Part shown: piece after piece, positions 42,754-51,843 of the stretch | Position numbering within the stretch: position 1 is the stretch's first letter | Layout of the letters: the number at the start of each line of letters is the position of its first letter | From: Vulcanimicrobium winogradskyi | GTDB lineage: Bacteria; Vulcanimicrobiota; Vulcanimicrobiia; Vulcanimicrobiales; Vulcanimicrobiaceae | Assembly: GCA_003134965.1 (NCBI GenBank) | Contig: PLDA01000003.1 | Span: forward strand, 62,001 to 126,000 | DNA: 64,000 nt | Reading direction: 5' to 3' | Translations under genes and position numbers: made by a program | Notes under the pieces: generated by a model | Database searches by the model: none | Told to the model about the DNA's origin: nothing | What the model saw: only the letters and a program-made list of their open reading frames with translations

Positions 42754-43134
42754 CTACTCTTCGTTGCGAATGTAGCTGTCGGTTCCGCTGAGCCAGTCTT
42801 CGCGCGGCGGGCAGAAGATGTCGATGTCGATCGTGTCTTCGAGCGCCAGTGCAGAATGCGGGCAGTGCGCCGGGATGACGAGCACCTCGCCCGCCCGCAC
42901 GATCTCTTCCTGATCCTGCGCTTCACCGAGCTTGAATTGCAGCGCACCCGCCGTGATGAACGTGATCTGCTCGTTGTGATGCGAGTGCTGCGGGACGTAA
43001 TCGCCCTGCTTGAACCGCACTTCGGCGATCATCATCTTGTCGCCGGTGATCATGCGCCGCGTGAGCGTGCCCTTGAGCGTCTCGGCGGGCATGTCGTCCC
43101 AGCGGTAGTGCTTCGGCGCCTTCGTCTCGATCAT
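42754..43134 (-). CDS. Cupin domain protein
   Basis: 126 residues from ATG 43134. The two cupin motifs are visible: QGDYVPQHSHHNEQITFITAG with three His and one Glu for metal binding, and GEVLVIPAHCPHSALALED. Single-domain cupin; could be an enzyme or a sensor. Its ATG overlaps the stop of the PEBP gene on the same strand. Confidence 0.9.
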   Translation of the reverse strand: MIETKAPKHYRWDDMPAETLKGTLTRRMITGDKMMIAEVRFKQGDYVPQHSHHNEQITFITAGALQFKLGEAQDQEEIVRAGEVLVIPAHCPHSALALEDTIDIDIFCPPREDWLSGTDSYIRNEE

Positions 43135-43751
43135 CGTGCGAACAGTCCGATGTAGGTCCCCTGCGCGATGATGTGGCCGCGTATGTTGAAGGTTATGAAG
43201 GCGCCTGTCGCGTTGGTGGGCATCCCCGTCAGCGCCGTGTCGAGCGCGCTGATCGTGAAGTGGTAGTGATGCGCGCCGTCGCCGACCGGCGGACACGGCC
43301 CGCCGTATCCCAAGGCGCCGTAGTCGTTCAGTCCCGACGTGCCGGACGGCGGGTTCGTCCCGGAGCCGAGCGCGATGTTGGTGACGGACGGCCCGATGTT
43401 GTACAAGACCCAGTGCCAGAATCCGACGCCGGTCGGTGCATCGGGATCGAACTCGGTGATGACGTAGCTCTGCGTCGCCGGCGGGCCGGCGGTCCACGAC
43501 AGATCGGGCGACTGGTTGCTGCCGCTGCATCCAATCTGCGCCTCGCCCGTCGGCATGAGGGCGCCGTTCGCGAACGCCGTGCTGGTGACGGTCAGGACCG
43601 GAACAGCGCCCGTGCCCGGTCCGCGCAGCGTGACCGTCGGCGTCGCCGCGGCCGTCGCCGACCCGGCGGGGGTCGATTTCGCGCCGCTGCAGCCGGCCGC
43701 GCTGACCATGGCCGCGGCAAGGGCGAGGATGGGAAACCAGAATCGCGACAT
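43131..43751 (-). CDS. YbhB/YbcL (PEBP) family lipoprotein
   Basis: 206 residues with a lipoprotein signal peptide (lipobox VSAAGC, Cys21). Mature part carries the phosphatidylethanolamine-binding-protein fold: NQSPDLSWTAGPPATQSYVITEFDPDAP, FWHWVLYNIG, LNDYGALGYGGPCPPVGDGAHHYHFTISALD. Its ligand is unknown. Coupled to the downstream cupin gene by a 4-nt overlap. Confidence 0.92.
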   Translation of the reverse strand: MSRFWFPILALAAAMVSAAGCSGAKSTPAGSATAAATPTVTLRGPGTGAVPVLTVTSTAFANGALMPTGEAQIGCSGSNQSPDLSWTAGPPATQSYVITEFDPDAPTGVGFWHWVLYNIGPSVTNIALGSGTNPPSGTSGLNDYGALGYGGPCPPVGDGAHHYHFTISALDTALTGMPTNATGAFITFNIRGHIIAQGTYIGLFAR

Positions 43752-43814
43752 TTGCACCCTCCGGTCGCATATGGGGGAGCGGACGCTTCGAACGAGCCGC
43801 CGAACGGACCTACC

Positions 43815-44963
43815 ATGGAGCGCACGAGGCCCACGAAGACCGGTCGCGCGGCGATCCTGGTGCGGCAAGCCGCCCCGCGGCCGTACGCGACGAGCCGTCC
43901 GATTCAGATCGCCGAGGTCGAGCTCGATCCGCTCGAGTACGGCGAAGTGCAAGTCGCGGTGGCGAGCGTCGGCGTGTGTCACTCCGATCTGTCGACCGTC
44001 GATGCGACGTGGGTGCGGCCGCTCCCAATGGTGATCGGGCACGAAGCGGCCGGTACCGTCGAAGCGATCGGGCCCGGCGTGAGCCGCGTCCAGCCTGGCG
44101 ACAAGGTCGTCTTCTCGTTCGTGCCGATGTGCGGGCACTGCGTCGAGTGCGCGTCGGGACGCCCCGCACTCTGCGAACATGGGAACCGTGCCAACATGGC
44201 CGGCACGCTGCTGCGCGGCGCGCGGCGCATGCGGCACAAAGACGCGCCGCTCTTCACCCAGCTCGGCGTGGGCGGCTTCGCCGAGCGCACGATCTGCGCC
44301 GAGGAATCGCTGGTGCGCATCCCAGCCGACACGCCGCTGCAGATCGCGGCGCTGTTCGGCTGCGCGGCGCTCACCGGTCTCGGGGCGGTGCTGAACGCGG
44401 CGAACGTGGAGGCGGGGACCAGCGTCGCCGTCTTCGGCGGCGGCGGGGTCGGATTGATGGCGCTGCTCGGCGCGGTCGTCGCCGGCGCGATCAGCATCGT
44501 GGTGGTCGATCCGGTCGAAGAGAAACGAGCCCTCGCGATGGAGCTCGGCGCGACCGCGACCGTCGATCCCGGCGAAGGTGAGGTGCCGGCGCGCGTGCGC
44601 GCAGCGCTCGGCGGTCACGGCGCACGGTACGCGATCGAAGCGGTCGGCAGCGCGCAGGTGCTCGAGGACGCATTGGCGTCGACCGGAACCGGCGGCACGA
44701 CCGTGGCGGTGGGATTGCCGCGCAACGAGGCGACGTGCGCGGTCCCGCACAGCCTGCTCGTGCGGCAAGACCGCACGCTCAAAGGCAGTTTCATGGGCTC
44801 GTCGGTGCCGCAGCGCGACATCCCGCGGTACATCGCGCTCTGGCGCAGCGGAAGGCTTCCCGTCGAACGGCTGATCACCGGAACGATCGGCCTCGATCAG
44901 CTCAACGAATCGCTCGACGCGCTCGCCGACGGTCACGTCGTGCGCAGCGTGTGCATCCCGTAG
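43815..44963 (+). CDS. Zinc-dependent alcohol dehydrogenase, class III-like
   Basis: 382 residues. Catalytic zinc ligands in GVCHSD and GHEAAG, structural-zinc cysteines in MCGHCVECASGRPALC, and NAD-binding GGGGVGLMALLGA. The segment GTLLRGARRMRHKDAPLFTQLGVGGFAERTI fits the class III/aryl-alcohol group. Acts on an alcohol or aldehyde adduct, exact substrate unknown. The esterase gene follows after 10 nt. Confidence 0.9.
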   Translation: MERTRPTKTGRAAILVRQAAPRPYATSRPIQIAEVELDPLEYGEVQVAVASVGVCHSDLSTVDATWVRPLPMVIGHEAAGTVEAIGPGVSRVQPGDKVVFSFVPMCGHCVECASGRPALCEHGNRANMAGTLLRGARRMRHKDAPLFTQLGVGGFAERTICAEESLVRIPADTPLQIAALFGCAALTGLGAVLNAANVEAGTSVAVFGGGGVGLMALLGAVVAGAISIVVVDPVEEKRALAMELGATATVDPGEGEVPARVRAALGGHGARYAIEAVGSAQVLEDALASTGTGGTTVAVGLPRNEATCAVPHSLLVRQDRTLKGSFMGSSVPQRDIPRYIALWRSGRLPVERLITGTIGLDQLNESLDALADGHVVRSVCIP

Positions 44964-44973
44964 GAGACCGTTC

Positions 44974-45924
44974 ATGCTGGACCCGAAAGCGCGCGACTTC
45001 CTCGACTACGTCGCGTCGCTGAACCGGCCCCCGATCGAGACGATCCCGCTCCCCGAAGCGCGCGCACTCTTCGAGGAGACGTTCTCGCGGCTCGGCGGTC
45101 CACCGGTTGAGGTCGGCAGCGTGCGCGACGTCGAGGCGCCGGGGCCGCGCGGTCCGATCCCGATCCGCATCTACACGCCGGAGGGCGCGAGCGAGCCGTG
45201 TCCGCTGTTCGTGTTCTACCACGGCGGCGGCTGGGTGTGCGGCAGCCGCGACAGCTACGACGCGGTGTGCCGCCTGCTGACACGCGCGAGCGAATGCGTC
45301 GTCGCGTCGGTCGACTATCGGCTGGCGCCGGAACATCCGGCGCCGCAGCCGTTCGAGGACTGCTACGCGGCGACGGAGTGGCTCGCGGCGCACGGCGCGG
45401 AGTTCGGCGCGGACCCGGCGCGGCTCGCGGTCGGCGGCGACAGTGCCGGCGGCGGGCTCGCCGCCAACGTGGCGCTCAAGGCGCGCGACGCCGGCGGCCC
45501 GCGCATCGCGTATCAGATGCTGGTCTATCCCGGCGTTGACCACGACACCACCAGCGGGTCATACACGGCCTACAAAGACGGCCACTTTCTGACCGGCGAG
45601 CGCATGGCGTTCTACGGGCGTTGCCACGTCCCGCGACCGGAGATGATGGAGATCCCGTACGTCCTGGCCACGCGTGCCCAGACGTTGCGGGGGCTGCCGC
45701 CTGCGACGATCATCCTGGCCGAGTGCGACCCGCTGCACGACCAGGGCGTCGCCTACGCGGAGCGGCTGCGCGCCGACGGCGTCGCGGTCGACCTCAAGGT
45801 GTATCCCGGGATGATCCACGCGTTCTTCTCGTTCGTCGCGCTCTTCGAGCAAGGCCGCGAAGCCGTGGTCTACGCCGGCAAGGCGGTCGGCGATGCGCTG
45901 GGAGCGCAGCCCGCGGTTCGCTAA
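44974..45924 (+). CDS. Alpha/beta hydrolase, HSL family esterase
   Basis: 316 residues of bacterial family IV (hormone-sensitive-lipase-like): oxyanion motif HGGGW at 83-87, nucleophile Ser157 in GGDSAGGG, acid residue in LAECDPLHDQG and His in GMIHAFFSF. Hydrolyses short-chain esters or lactones. The start ATG has an AGGAGACC upstream. The stop interleaves with the convergent gene (CTAA at 45921-45924). Confidence 0.94.
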   Translation: MLDPKARDFLDYVASLNRPPIETIPLPEARALFEETFSRLGGPPVEVGSVRDVEAPGPRGPIPIRIYTPEGASEPCPLFVFYHGGGWVCGSRDSYDAVCRLLTRASECVVASVDYRLAPEHPAPQPFEDCYAATEWLAAHGAEFGADPARLAVGGDSAGGGLAANVALKARDAGGPRIAYQMLVYPGVDHDTTSGSYTAYKDGHFLTGERMAFYGRCHVPRPEMMEIPYVLATRAQTLRGLPPATIILAECDPLHDQGVAYAERLRADGVAVDLKVYPGMIHAFFSFVALFEQGREAVVYAGKAVGDALGAQPAVR

Positions 45925-46511
45925 TACCAACCGTCGGCGAGCGTCGCGAGCGACTCGACGGTTTGAGAGAAGCGCTCGAGCGGGCCCAACCGCGCGAGCT
46001 CGGCGTGCACGGCGCCGTGGAAAGCGGCGATGCGCGCGCGCTTGGCGGAAGCGAGTTCGCTGCGCGAGTCCTCCGAGAGGAGTGGCGCGATCCGCGCGTT
46101 CGCCTCGCTGCGCAAGCCGCCGACCTGCAGCCGCGCGCGGTCGCAGAGGTCGGCGAGCCGCACGATCTCGACGTGATTCAGTCCGCCGACCCGGGGCGAC
46201 ACGACGTCGAGCGGATCGAAGTCGATCCCAACGTTTCCGCTGCGGACGAGGAGCGCGTCGATCTCGGTTCGCGCGGCCGCGCGGATCTCGCGAACGCGTT
46301 CCCGAAAGGTGCTCGCGGCCGCAAGCACGTCGCGCGCGGCGTCGGACGCGAGCACGCCGGCGATCGCCGCCTGGTAGACACGATCCGCTTCATCGCAGTG
46401 GGCGGCCGTGTCGACGAAGAGCGCCGCCGGAAGCTGCGCCGGATCGAGCGACGGTTGCCGGAAGAGCAGCGCGGCGCGCAAGGCGCGAGCAAGGGGAGGA
46501 GAAGCCGGCAT
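45921..46511 (-). CDS. Conserved-looking helical protein of unknown function
   Basis: 196 residues from ATG 46511 (frame open to 46586). Almost entirely helical, rich in Ala and Arg, no signal peptide or membrane segment: SLDPAQLPAALFVDTAAHCDEADRVY, then STFRERVREIRAAARTEIDALLV and a C-terminal AKRARIAAFHGAVHAELARLG. No known domain recognised. It is divergent from the SDR gene, 68 nt away. Confidence 0.6.
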   Translation of the reverse strand: MPASPPLARALRAALLFRQPSLDPAQLPAALFVDTAAHCDEADRVYQAAIAGVLASDAARDVLAAASTFRERVREIRAAARTEIDALLVRSGNVGIDFDPLDVVSPRVGGLNHVEIVRLADLCDRARLQVGGLRSEANARIAPLLSEDSRSELASAKRARIAAFHGAVHAELARLGPLERFSQTVESLATLADGWY

Positions 46512-46579
46512 CGTGAGGACGCCTGCTGCGGACGGATCGGCGACGCCTCTTTCCAGCCGGTTCGCGTGTCCAGGGTTCC

Positions 46580-47344
46580 ATGACACAGACCCTCAAAGGC
46601 ACGGCGGCGCTCGTGACCGGCGCCAGCTCCGGGATCGGGGAAGCGACGGCCCTCGCGCTCGCCGCGGCCGGGATGAACGTCGCGATCGCAGCGCGTCGCA
46701 AGGATCGCCTCGATGCCCTCGCTCCGCGGATTCGCGCCTGCGGCGTCGAGGCGCTCGTGCTCGAAGCGGATATCGTGGACCCGGCGCAAGCGGGGGCGAT
46801 CGTCGAGCGCACGGCGGAGAAGTTCGGCCGCCTCGACGCGCTGGTGAACAACGCCGGCGTGATGCTCCTGGGCGCCATCCCGGGCGCCGATCCGGCCGAA
46901 TGGCAGCGGATGGTCGACCTGAACCTTACCGCGCTGATGCGATGCACGCTCGCCGCGCTGCCGCACCTCCTGCGGGCGGCCGAGAGCGAACCGCGCCGCG
47001 TCGCCGACGTCGTGAACGTCAGCTCGGTCGCGGGCCGTGTCGCCCGCGCAAACGCAGGCGTCTACAACGCGACGAAGTTCGCGGTCGGTGCGTACAGCGA
47101 AGCGCTGCGCCAGGAAGTGACGCGGCAGCACGTTCGGGTCGCGCTGGTCGAGCCCGGTGCCGTCACGACCGAGCTCGCGGGTCACAATCGTCCCGAAGTT
47201 CAGGAGCAGATGAAGAAGCGCTTCGCTGGGATGGAACGGCTCGAGGCGCGGGATATCGCGGACGCGATCCTGTACGTGATCGGCCGCCCGCGTCACGTGG
47301 CGGTCAACGAGATGCTCATCCGGCCCACCGAGCAGGAGGGCTAG
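46580..47344 (+). CDS. Short-chain dehydrogenase, clavulanate/YdfG-like
   Basis: 254 residues. TGASSGIG, NNAG, Ser in VNVSSVAG and YNATK define a classical SDR; VALVEPGAVTTELAGH and the C-terminal AILYVIGRPRHVAVNEMLIRPTEQE are the pattern of the NADP-dependent YdfG/clavulanic-acid-dehydrogenase-like group, which often acts on 3-hydroxy acids. Confidence 0.92.
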   Translation: MTQTLKGTAALVTGASSGIGEATALALAAAGMNVAIAARRKDRLDALAPRIRACGVEALVLEADIVDPAQAGAIVERTAEKFGRLDALVNNAGVMLLGAIPGADPAEWQRMVDLNLTALMRCTLAALPHLLRAAESEPRRVADVVNVSSVAGRVARANAGVYNATKFAVGAYSEALRQEVTRQHVRVALVEPGAVTTELAGHNRPEVQEQMKKRFAGMERLEARDIADAILYVIGRPRHVAVNEMLIRPTEQEG

Positions 47345-47395
47345 GGCGACCTTCGTACGTTCTGGACTCGCCTCTCGTTCGAATGGAGCACCGGC

Positions 47396-47752
47396 ATGAA
47401 AGTCACTGGGATCGATGCGACGTACTATACTGTTGGAGACGTCGCCGCCCTGAAGGGATTCTACACGGAGTTGCTCGGCGCGGCGCCCGAGACCGAGTGG
47501 GAGGGGCGTCTGGCCGAGTGGGCGTTCCCGGACGGGAGCAGTTTCGGCATCTATGGCACCGAAGGCGGCGCAGCGACTCCCAGCGGCAGCGCGCTGTTCG
47601 CTGTCGACGATGTCGCAAAGGCGGTCGACCTTGCGAAGGGCCGCGGCGTGAAGTTCCACGAGGGCGGCGAGATCACCGATACGCCGGTGTGTCACATGGC
47701 GTTCGGCGAAGATCCCGAGGGCAATCAGTTCATCCTGCACCATCGCAAGTAG
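47396..47752 (+). CDS. VOC (glyoxalase/dioxygenase-like) family protein
   Basis: 118 residues, one paired beta-alpha-beta unit: GDVAALKGFYTELLG at the start and the metal-ligand Glu region in HMAFGEDPEGNQFILHHRK at the end. A small enzyme or binding protein; activity unknown. 52 nt after the SDR gene and probably co-transcribed. Confidence 0.88.
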   Translation: MKVTGIDATYYTVGDVAALKGFYTELLGAAPETEWEGRLAEWAFPDGSSFGIYGTEGGAATPSGSALFAVDDVAKAVDLAKGRGVKFHEGGEITDTPVCHMAFGEDPEGNQFILHHRK

Positions 47753-47768
47753 CCGATTGGGCGGGGCG

Positions 47769-48800
47769 TCAGCCGAGGACCACCGATTCGAGCTTCGGGT
47801 AGACGAGGGAACGTGCCTGAGGGAAGGTCGTTGGGTCGATGACGTCATGCCGCTTCGGCGGCATTCCGGAAAGCACCAGTTCGCGGTAGCCCGCGCCGTT
47901 ACGGTTCCACGTTGCGAGCAGGCTTCGCGTGACGCGATTGTCGACGGCGTTGTCTTGCTCGTTGAGGACGACGACGCAGTGCCGGCCTTGGGGCTTCGTC
48001 GTCGATGCGCCGGAGCGGATCGCGTCGCCGAAGAAGACCAGCTCCGCGATCGCGTGCGTTGGATAGCCGGGGTAGGCGTAATCAGGCTTGGAGCGCGCCT
48101 TTATGCGGATGTCCCACCACCAATACATGCTGGGGATGCTGCGCAGCAACCGTAGCGCCGGCGCTCCGACGAACTGCGGGTCCGGCAGCGGCAGGAGGAA
48201 CGGCGCGATCGGGACGGCGAGATCGATCGGCTGCGTCTTCGCCAGCCAGAGCACGAGCGCGCCGCCAAGCGAGAGCCCGAGCGCCGCGACGGTCGTGCCG
48301 AGGCCGCGCGCCAGAGCGAACGTCTCCTCCGCGAAGCGCTGGAGCTCGCTCACGGTGAGGTTGTCGAGATCGTGGGTCAGCCGATCCTTCAGACCGTGGT
48401 GGGGGATGCGCGGCACGTACACGTTGCAGCCGCGCGCGTAATAGCCGCGGGCGAGCTCGTCGAACTGTTGGGGGCAGTTGGTGAAGCCGTGGAAGAGCAC
48501 GACCGCGTGCTCCACCGGTCGCCCGTGCTCGTACAGCCGGGATAACCCGGCGGGAAGGACCAGGGGATCCGCAGCGTCGCGGGCGATCGCTGCGCGGATC
48601 GTCCGTACGGTGTCCGCAAACGACGCCGGCGCGATGGCACGCGACGGCTCCTCTACCGCCGTCCGCGCGCAGCCTGGGAGTGCGGGGGCGAGCAGCGAAG
48701 CTCCGAGTAGCGTCGTAAAATCCCGGCGATCGATAACCCAACGTCCTCCAAAGGGCGCGCCTCCCAGACGCTTCTCCGGACACGTCGCGATTCCAGCCAT
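47769..48800 (-). CDS. Alpha/beta hydrolase lipoprotein with twin-arginine-type leader
   Basis: 343 residues from ATG 48800. Leader contains RRDFTTLLGASLLAPALPGC: a twin-Arg motif plus a lipobox, so it may be a Tat-exported lipoprotein. Hydrolase features: VLFHGFTNCPQQFDELA, nucleophile in LGLSLGGALVLWLA, acid/His region VVVLNEQDNAVDN. Similar to monoacylglycerol-lipase/carboxylesterase-like proteins. The frame is open further upstream but would then overlap the divergent DUF2277 gene. Confidence 0.82.
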   Translation of the reverse strand: MAGIATCPEKRLGGAPFGGRWVIDRRDFTTLLGASLLAPALPGCARTAVEEPSRAIAPASFADTVRTIRAAIARDAADPLVLPAGLSRLYEHGRPVEHAVVLFHGFTNCPQQFDELARGYYARGCNVYVPRIPHHGLKDRLTHDLDNLTVSELQRFAEETFALARGLGTTVAALGLSLGGALVLWLAKTQPIDLAVPIAPFLLPLPDPQFVGAPALRLLRSIPSMYWWWDIRIKARSKPDYAYPGYPTHAIAELVFFGDAIRSGASTTKPQGRHCVVVLNEQDNAVDNRVTRSLLATWNRNGAGYRELVLSGMPPKRHDVIDPTTFPQARSLVYPKLESVVLG

Positions 48801-48840
48801 GAGGGTGCCGGCCGGGCGACGCACGCTTAGCGAGTAAACG

Positions 48841-49125
48841 ATGTGCAGGAATATCAAGACCCTTTTCAACTTCGATCCGCCGGTCTCTGCCGACGAGATT
48901 CACGCTGCTTCGCTGCAGTTCGTGAGAAAGATCAGCGGTTTCACAAAGCCTTCGAAGGGAAACGAAGCTTCGTTCCTGGCGGCAGTCGATGACGTAGCCG
49001 CTATCTCGGCGCGCCTTTTGCGAGCCCTCGAAACGAACACGACGCCGAAGAACCGAGAAGAAAAGGCCGCAAAGGGGCACGCACGGGCCGCTGCAAGGTT
49101 TGGGACGAGCGCCTCCGGAGCGTGA
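48841..49125 (+). CDS. DUF2277 family protein
   Basis: 94 residues beginning MCRNIKTLFNFDPP, the hallmark N-terminus of DUF2277 (PF10041), with SLQFVRKISGFTKPSKGNE and FLAAVDDVAAISARLLRAL. Small soluble protein of unknown function. Its stop overlaps the start of the next membrane-protein gene by 4 nt. Confidence 0.93.
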   Translation: MCRNIKTLFNFDPPVSADEIHAASLQFVRKISGFTKPSKGNEASFLAAVDDVAAISARLLRALETNTTPKNREEKAAKGHARAAARFGTSASGA

Positions 49126-50232
49126 GGTCGAGCGCCGATACGATCAACTACGCCAACATCGGCCTGATGGCGCTTTCATGCCTTGCGGCGTATGTGTTTC
49201 CGTTCGAGCTGTTCCTGTTCTCGTATGCGGTGCTCGGACCGCTGCACTATCTGACCGAGATCTCTTGGCTTCACGATCGAGAATATTTCGTGAAAGCCGG
49301 CGCGGCCCGGCGGGCGTGGCCGGCCGAGCGGTATTGGCTGGCGCTCGTCGCCGTAACGCTGGCCGTCATGCTGTATGGTCTCGCGGCCGAGAGGATTCTG
49401 CGAGTGACATTCTCTCCGGCATACGAGATCGGACTGTTCTATATCGTCTTCGTCTCGGCATGTGTGCTCGTGTTCGTCAAGAACAAGGCGGTGTCGGCCG
49501 TACTCGTCGTGCTCACCGCGCTGTCGCTGGTGTTCGTCAGCAGCTCACGCTATTTCGGGCTCGTCGCGTTCTTCCTGATCACGATCGTGCACGTCTTCGT
49601 CTTTACGGCGGCGTTCGTGCTCTTCGGTGCCCTGAAGGGACGAAGTCGATCGGGCATATTGTCCCTCATCGTCTTCTTCCTGTGCGCGGTGAGTTTCTTC
49701 GTGTATGCTCCCTCGGCCCTCGGCCCTCGGCTCGACGGTCGGGGACTATGTGCGCCACAGTTACGGTTCGTTCCAGACGCTCAACGCGGAACTGATCAAG
49801 CTGTTCCATCTCGGCACCGGCGCATCGCTGACCGAAATCTACGACTCGACGGCAGGACTCACGGTCATGCGGCTGATCGCCTTCGCGTACACGTACCACT
49901 ACCTCAATTGGTTCTCGAAGACGTCGATCATCAAGTGGCACGAGATACCGAAGAGCCGGGTCGCACTGATTGCGGCGGTGTGGCTGAGCTCGTTGGCCGT
50001 TTACGCGTACAGCTACGACATGGGAATGATCGCGCTGTACTTTTTGAGCGTCCTGCACGTCATGCTCGAGTTTCCGCTGAACCACCAGACGTTCGCCAGG
50101 CATCGCGAGAGAGCTGTACGCGCTCGTGCGCGTTCCACCCGTGCCCGGTGGGACGCCTGCACGTTGAGCCTCGCACCGAGGGGAATTACTGCAGGAGGCC
50201 GATGCGGTTCGCGTTTTGCTGATTCTCGGTGA
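49122..50232 (+). pseudogene. Polytopic membrane protein, frameshifted by a 7-bp triplication
   Basis: The first part (49122 to about 49716) encodes at least five membrane helices, from INYANIGLMALSCLAAYVFP to SRSGILSLIVFFLCAVSFFVY. At 49710-49730 the unit CCCTCGG occurs three times; reading on in frame gives nonsense. With two units the frame continues as VYAPSALGSTVGDYVRHSYG and then through matching hydrophobic sequence (LIAFAYTYHYLNWFSK, DMGMIALYFLSVLHVMLEFPLNHQTF) to 50232. The family is unrecognised; H-rich HYLNWF and LHVMLEFPLNH segments look conserved. Either an inactivated gene, a phase-variable one, or a sequencing error. Confidence 0.8.
49710..49730 (+). repeat. Tandem heptamer (CCCTCGG)x3 inside a coding region
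   Basis: Three exact copies of a 7-bp unit. Because 7 is not a multiple of 3, each gain or loss changes the frame; two copies restore the downstream coding frame of the membrane protein. Confidence 0.9.
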
Positions 50233-51202
50233 ACCAGATCTTGCCGTCGGATGCGACGGTGATCGCGAACGGTTGCGCTGCGGCCGTCGGCAGCGGGTAT
50301 TCGGTGAGGACTCCCGCGGGCGTGATGCGTCCGATCTTGTGCGCGCGGTTCGACAGCGAGCCTTCGGTGAACCACACGTTGCCGTCCGCGCCCGCGGCGA
50401 TGCCGAGCGGACCGGCGTTCGGCGTCGATAGGGGGAACTCGCTGATCGCGCCGGCGGGCGTGATGCGTCCGATCTTGTCCGCGGAGTTCTCCGTGAACCA
50501 CAGGTTGCCGTCGGGTGCCGCGGCAATGCCGAACGGATGTCCGTTGGCGGTCGGAAGAGTGAATTCGGTGATCGAACCGGCGGGGGTGATGCGTCCGATC
50601 TTGCCGACGCCGTATTCGGTGAACCAGAGGTTGCCGTCGCGTGCGGCGGCGATCGAAAACGGAAACGCGCGAGCCGAGGGAATCGTGAATTCCGTCGTCG
50701 CTCCGGTGAGCGTGATCCGCCCGATCTTGTTGGCGCCGTTCTCGGTGAACCAGAGCGCCCGATCGGGCCCGGCCGTGATCCCCGTGGGCTGACTGTCCCC
50801 GTTGGGGATGAAGAACTCGACGATCGTCCCCGAGGGTGTGATCCGACCGATCCGCCCCCGCGCCCCTTCGGTGAACCACAGGTTGCCGTCGGGCCCCGGC
50901 GCGATGCCGAACGGCTGCGCGGACGAAGTTCTCGGCGGCCTCGGGATCCGGTACTCCATCACCTTGCCGCTCGGGGTTATGCGCCCGATCGTATCGCGGC
51001 TATCCTCGACGAACCAGATATTGCCGTCGGGCCCGGGCGCGATCGATCGCAGCACGCCGCCCGTCGGCCCGGCGAACTCGGTGATCTTGCCGCGGATCGC
51101 GTCGCTGCCCGCCGCGGAGACCGATCCGGCCGGTTTTCCCAGCGATGCAACGATCAGGCTTCCGACGGCGGCGAGTAGGAACAATTGTCGGCGGCAACGC
51201 AT
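50186..51202 (-). CDS. Secreted Vgb-like (virginiamycin B lyase family) beta-propeller
   Basis: 338 residues with a signal peptide (LLAAVGSLIVASLGKPAGSVSA). Seven repeats of about 42 residues of the type GIAxGPDGNLWFTE...KIGRITPAGxxxEF are seen, making a seven-bladed propeller. True Vgb opens streptogramin rings, but most members of this repeat family in soil bacteria have no proven activity; the catalytic His pair of Vgb is not evident here. Its end overlaps the 3' part of the convergent frameshifted gene. Confidence 0.88.
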   Translation of the reverse strand: MRCRRQLFLLAAVGSLIVASLGKPAGSVSAAGSDAIRGKITEFAGPTGGVLRSIAPGPDGNIWFVEDSRDTIGRITPSGKVMEYRIPRPPRTSSAQPFGIAPGPDGNLWFTEGARGRIGRITPSGTIVEFFIPNGDSQPTGITAGPDRALWFTENGANKIGRITLTGATTEFTIPSARAFPFSIAAARDGNLWFTEYGVGKIGRITPAGSITEFTLPTANGHPFGIAAAPDGNLWFTENSADKIGRITPAGAISEFPLSTPNAGPLGIAAGADGNVWFTEGSLSNRAHKIGRITPAGVLTEYPLPTAAAQPFAITVASDGKIWFTENQQNANRIGLLQ

Positions 51203-51222
51203 CGTGGTGCAGGGGGTTCTGG

Positions 51223-51825
51223 ATGAAACGCATCGCGCTCCTCTTGTCCCTGTTCGCGCTCGGCGCGGTGCCGGCGTTCGGGCAAGACAACACGACGCGG
51301 ATTCGCGGCGCGATCGTGAGTCTCGAAGGCAACGTGCTCACCGTGGCGACCGCAGGTGAGAATCGCCGCGTGACGCTGACCGACGGCTTCCGCGTCGTCT
51401 CTGTGGTGAAGGCCGACTTGGCGAAAATCGTCCCCGGCACGTATGTCGGCAGCGCGGCGGTCACTCAGCCCGACGGGACGTTGCGCGCGCAAGAAGTGCA
51501 CATCTTCCCCGAAGCGATGCGCGGCAACGGCGAGGGACATCGGCCCTACGACCTCGGCCCGCAAAGCACGATGACCAACGGAACGGTCGACACGACCGCG
51601 CTGGTCGAAAGCGTCGGCGGCCGCGTGCTCACGCTCAAGTACAAAGACGGCGAGAAAAAGCTCATCGTCTCCAACGATACGCCGATCGTGGCATATGAAG
51701 CGGGCGACGCGAAAGCGCTCGTCCCCGGAGCGCACGTCTACATTATCGCGCAGCGCGGTCCCGATGGCTCGCTTTCGAGCGGTCGCGTCAACGTCGGAAA
51801 GAACGGCCTCGTGCCCCCCATGTAG
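51223..51825 (+). CDS. Secreted protein with two DUF5666-like beta modules
   Basis: 200 residues from ATG 51223, signal peptide ending AFGQ. Two similar beta segments: RIRGAIVSLEGNVLTVATAG with VVKADLAKIVPGTYVGSAAV, and TALVESVGGRVLTLKYKDGE with EAGDAKALVPGAHVYIIAQ. This internal duplication resembles OB-like periplasmic DUF5666-type proteins. Function unknown. Divergent from the Vgb-like gene, 20 nt away. Confidence 0.75.
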   Translation: MKRIALLLSLFALGAVPAFGQDNTTRIRGAIVSLEGNVLTVATAGENRRVTLTDGFRVVSVVKADLAKIVPGTYVGSAAVTQPDGTLRAQEVHIFPEAMRGNGEGHRPYDLGPQSTMTNGTVDTTALVESVGGRVLTLKYKDGEKKLIVSNDTPIVAYEAGDAKALVPGAHVYIIAQRGPDGSLSSGRVNVGKNGLVPPM

Positions 51826-51843
51826 GGCAACGAAGCGCCCTCG

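Noticed and set aside
47769..48869. Upstream start of the hydrolase at 48869
   Set aside because: It would overlap the well-supported DUF2277 gene start, and the extra residues lack leader character; ATG 48800 is preferred.
50186..51202. Antibiotic-resistance gene vgb
   Set aside because: Repeat family is shared, but lyase residues are not evident and the protein has a signal peptide.
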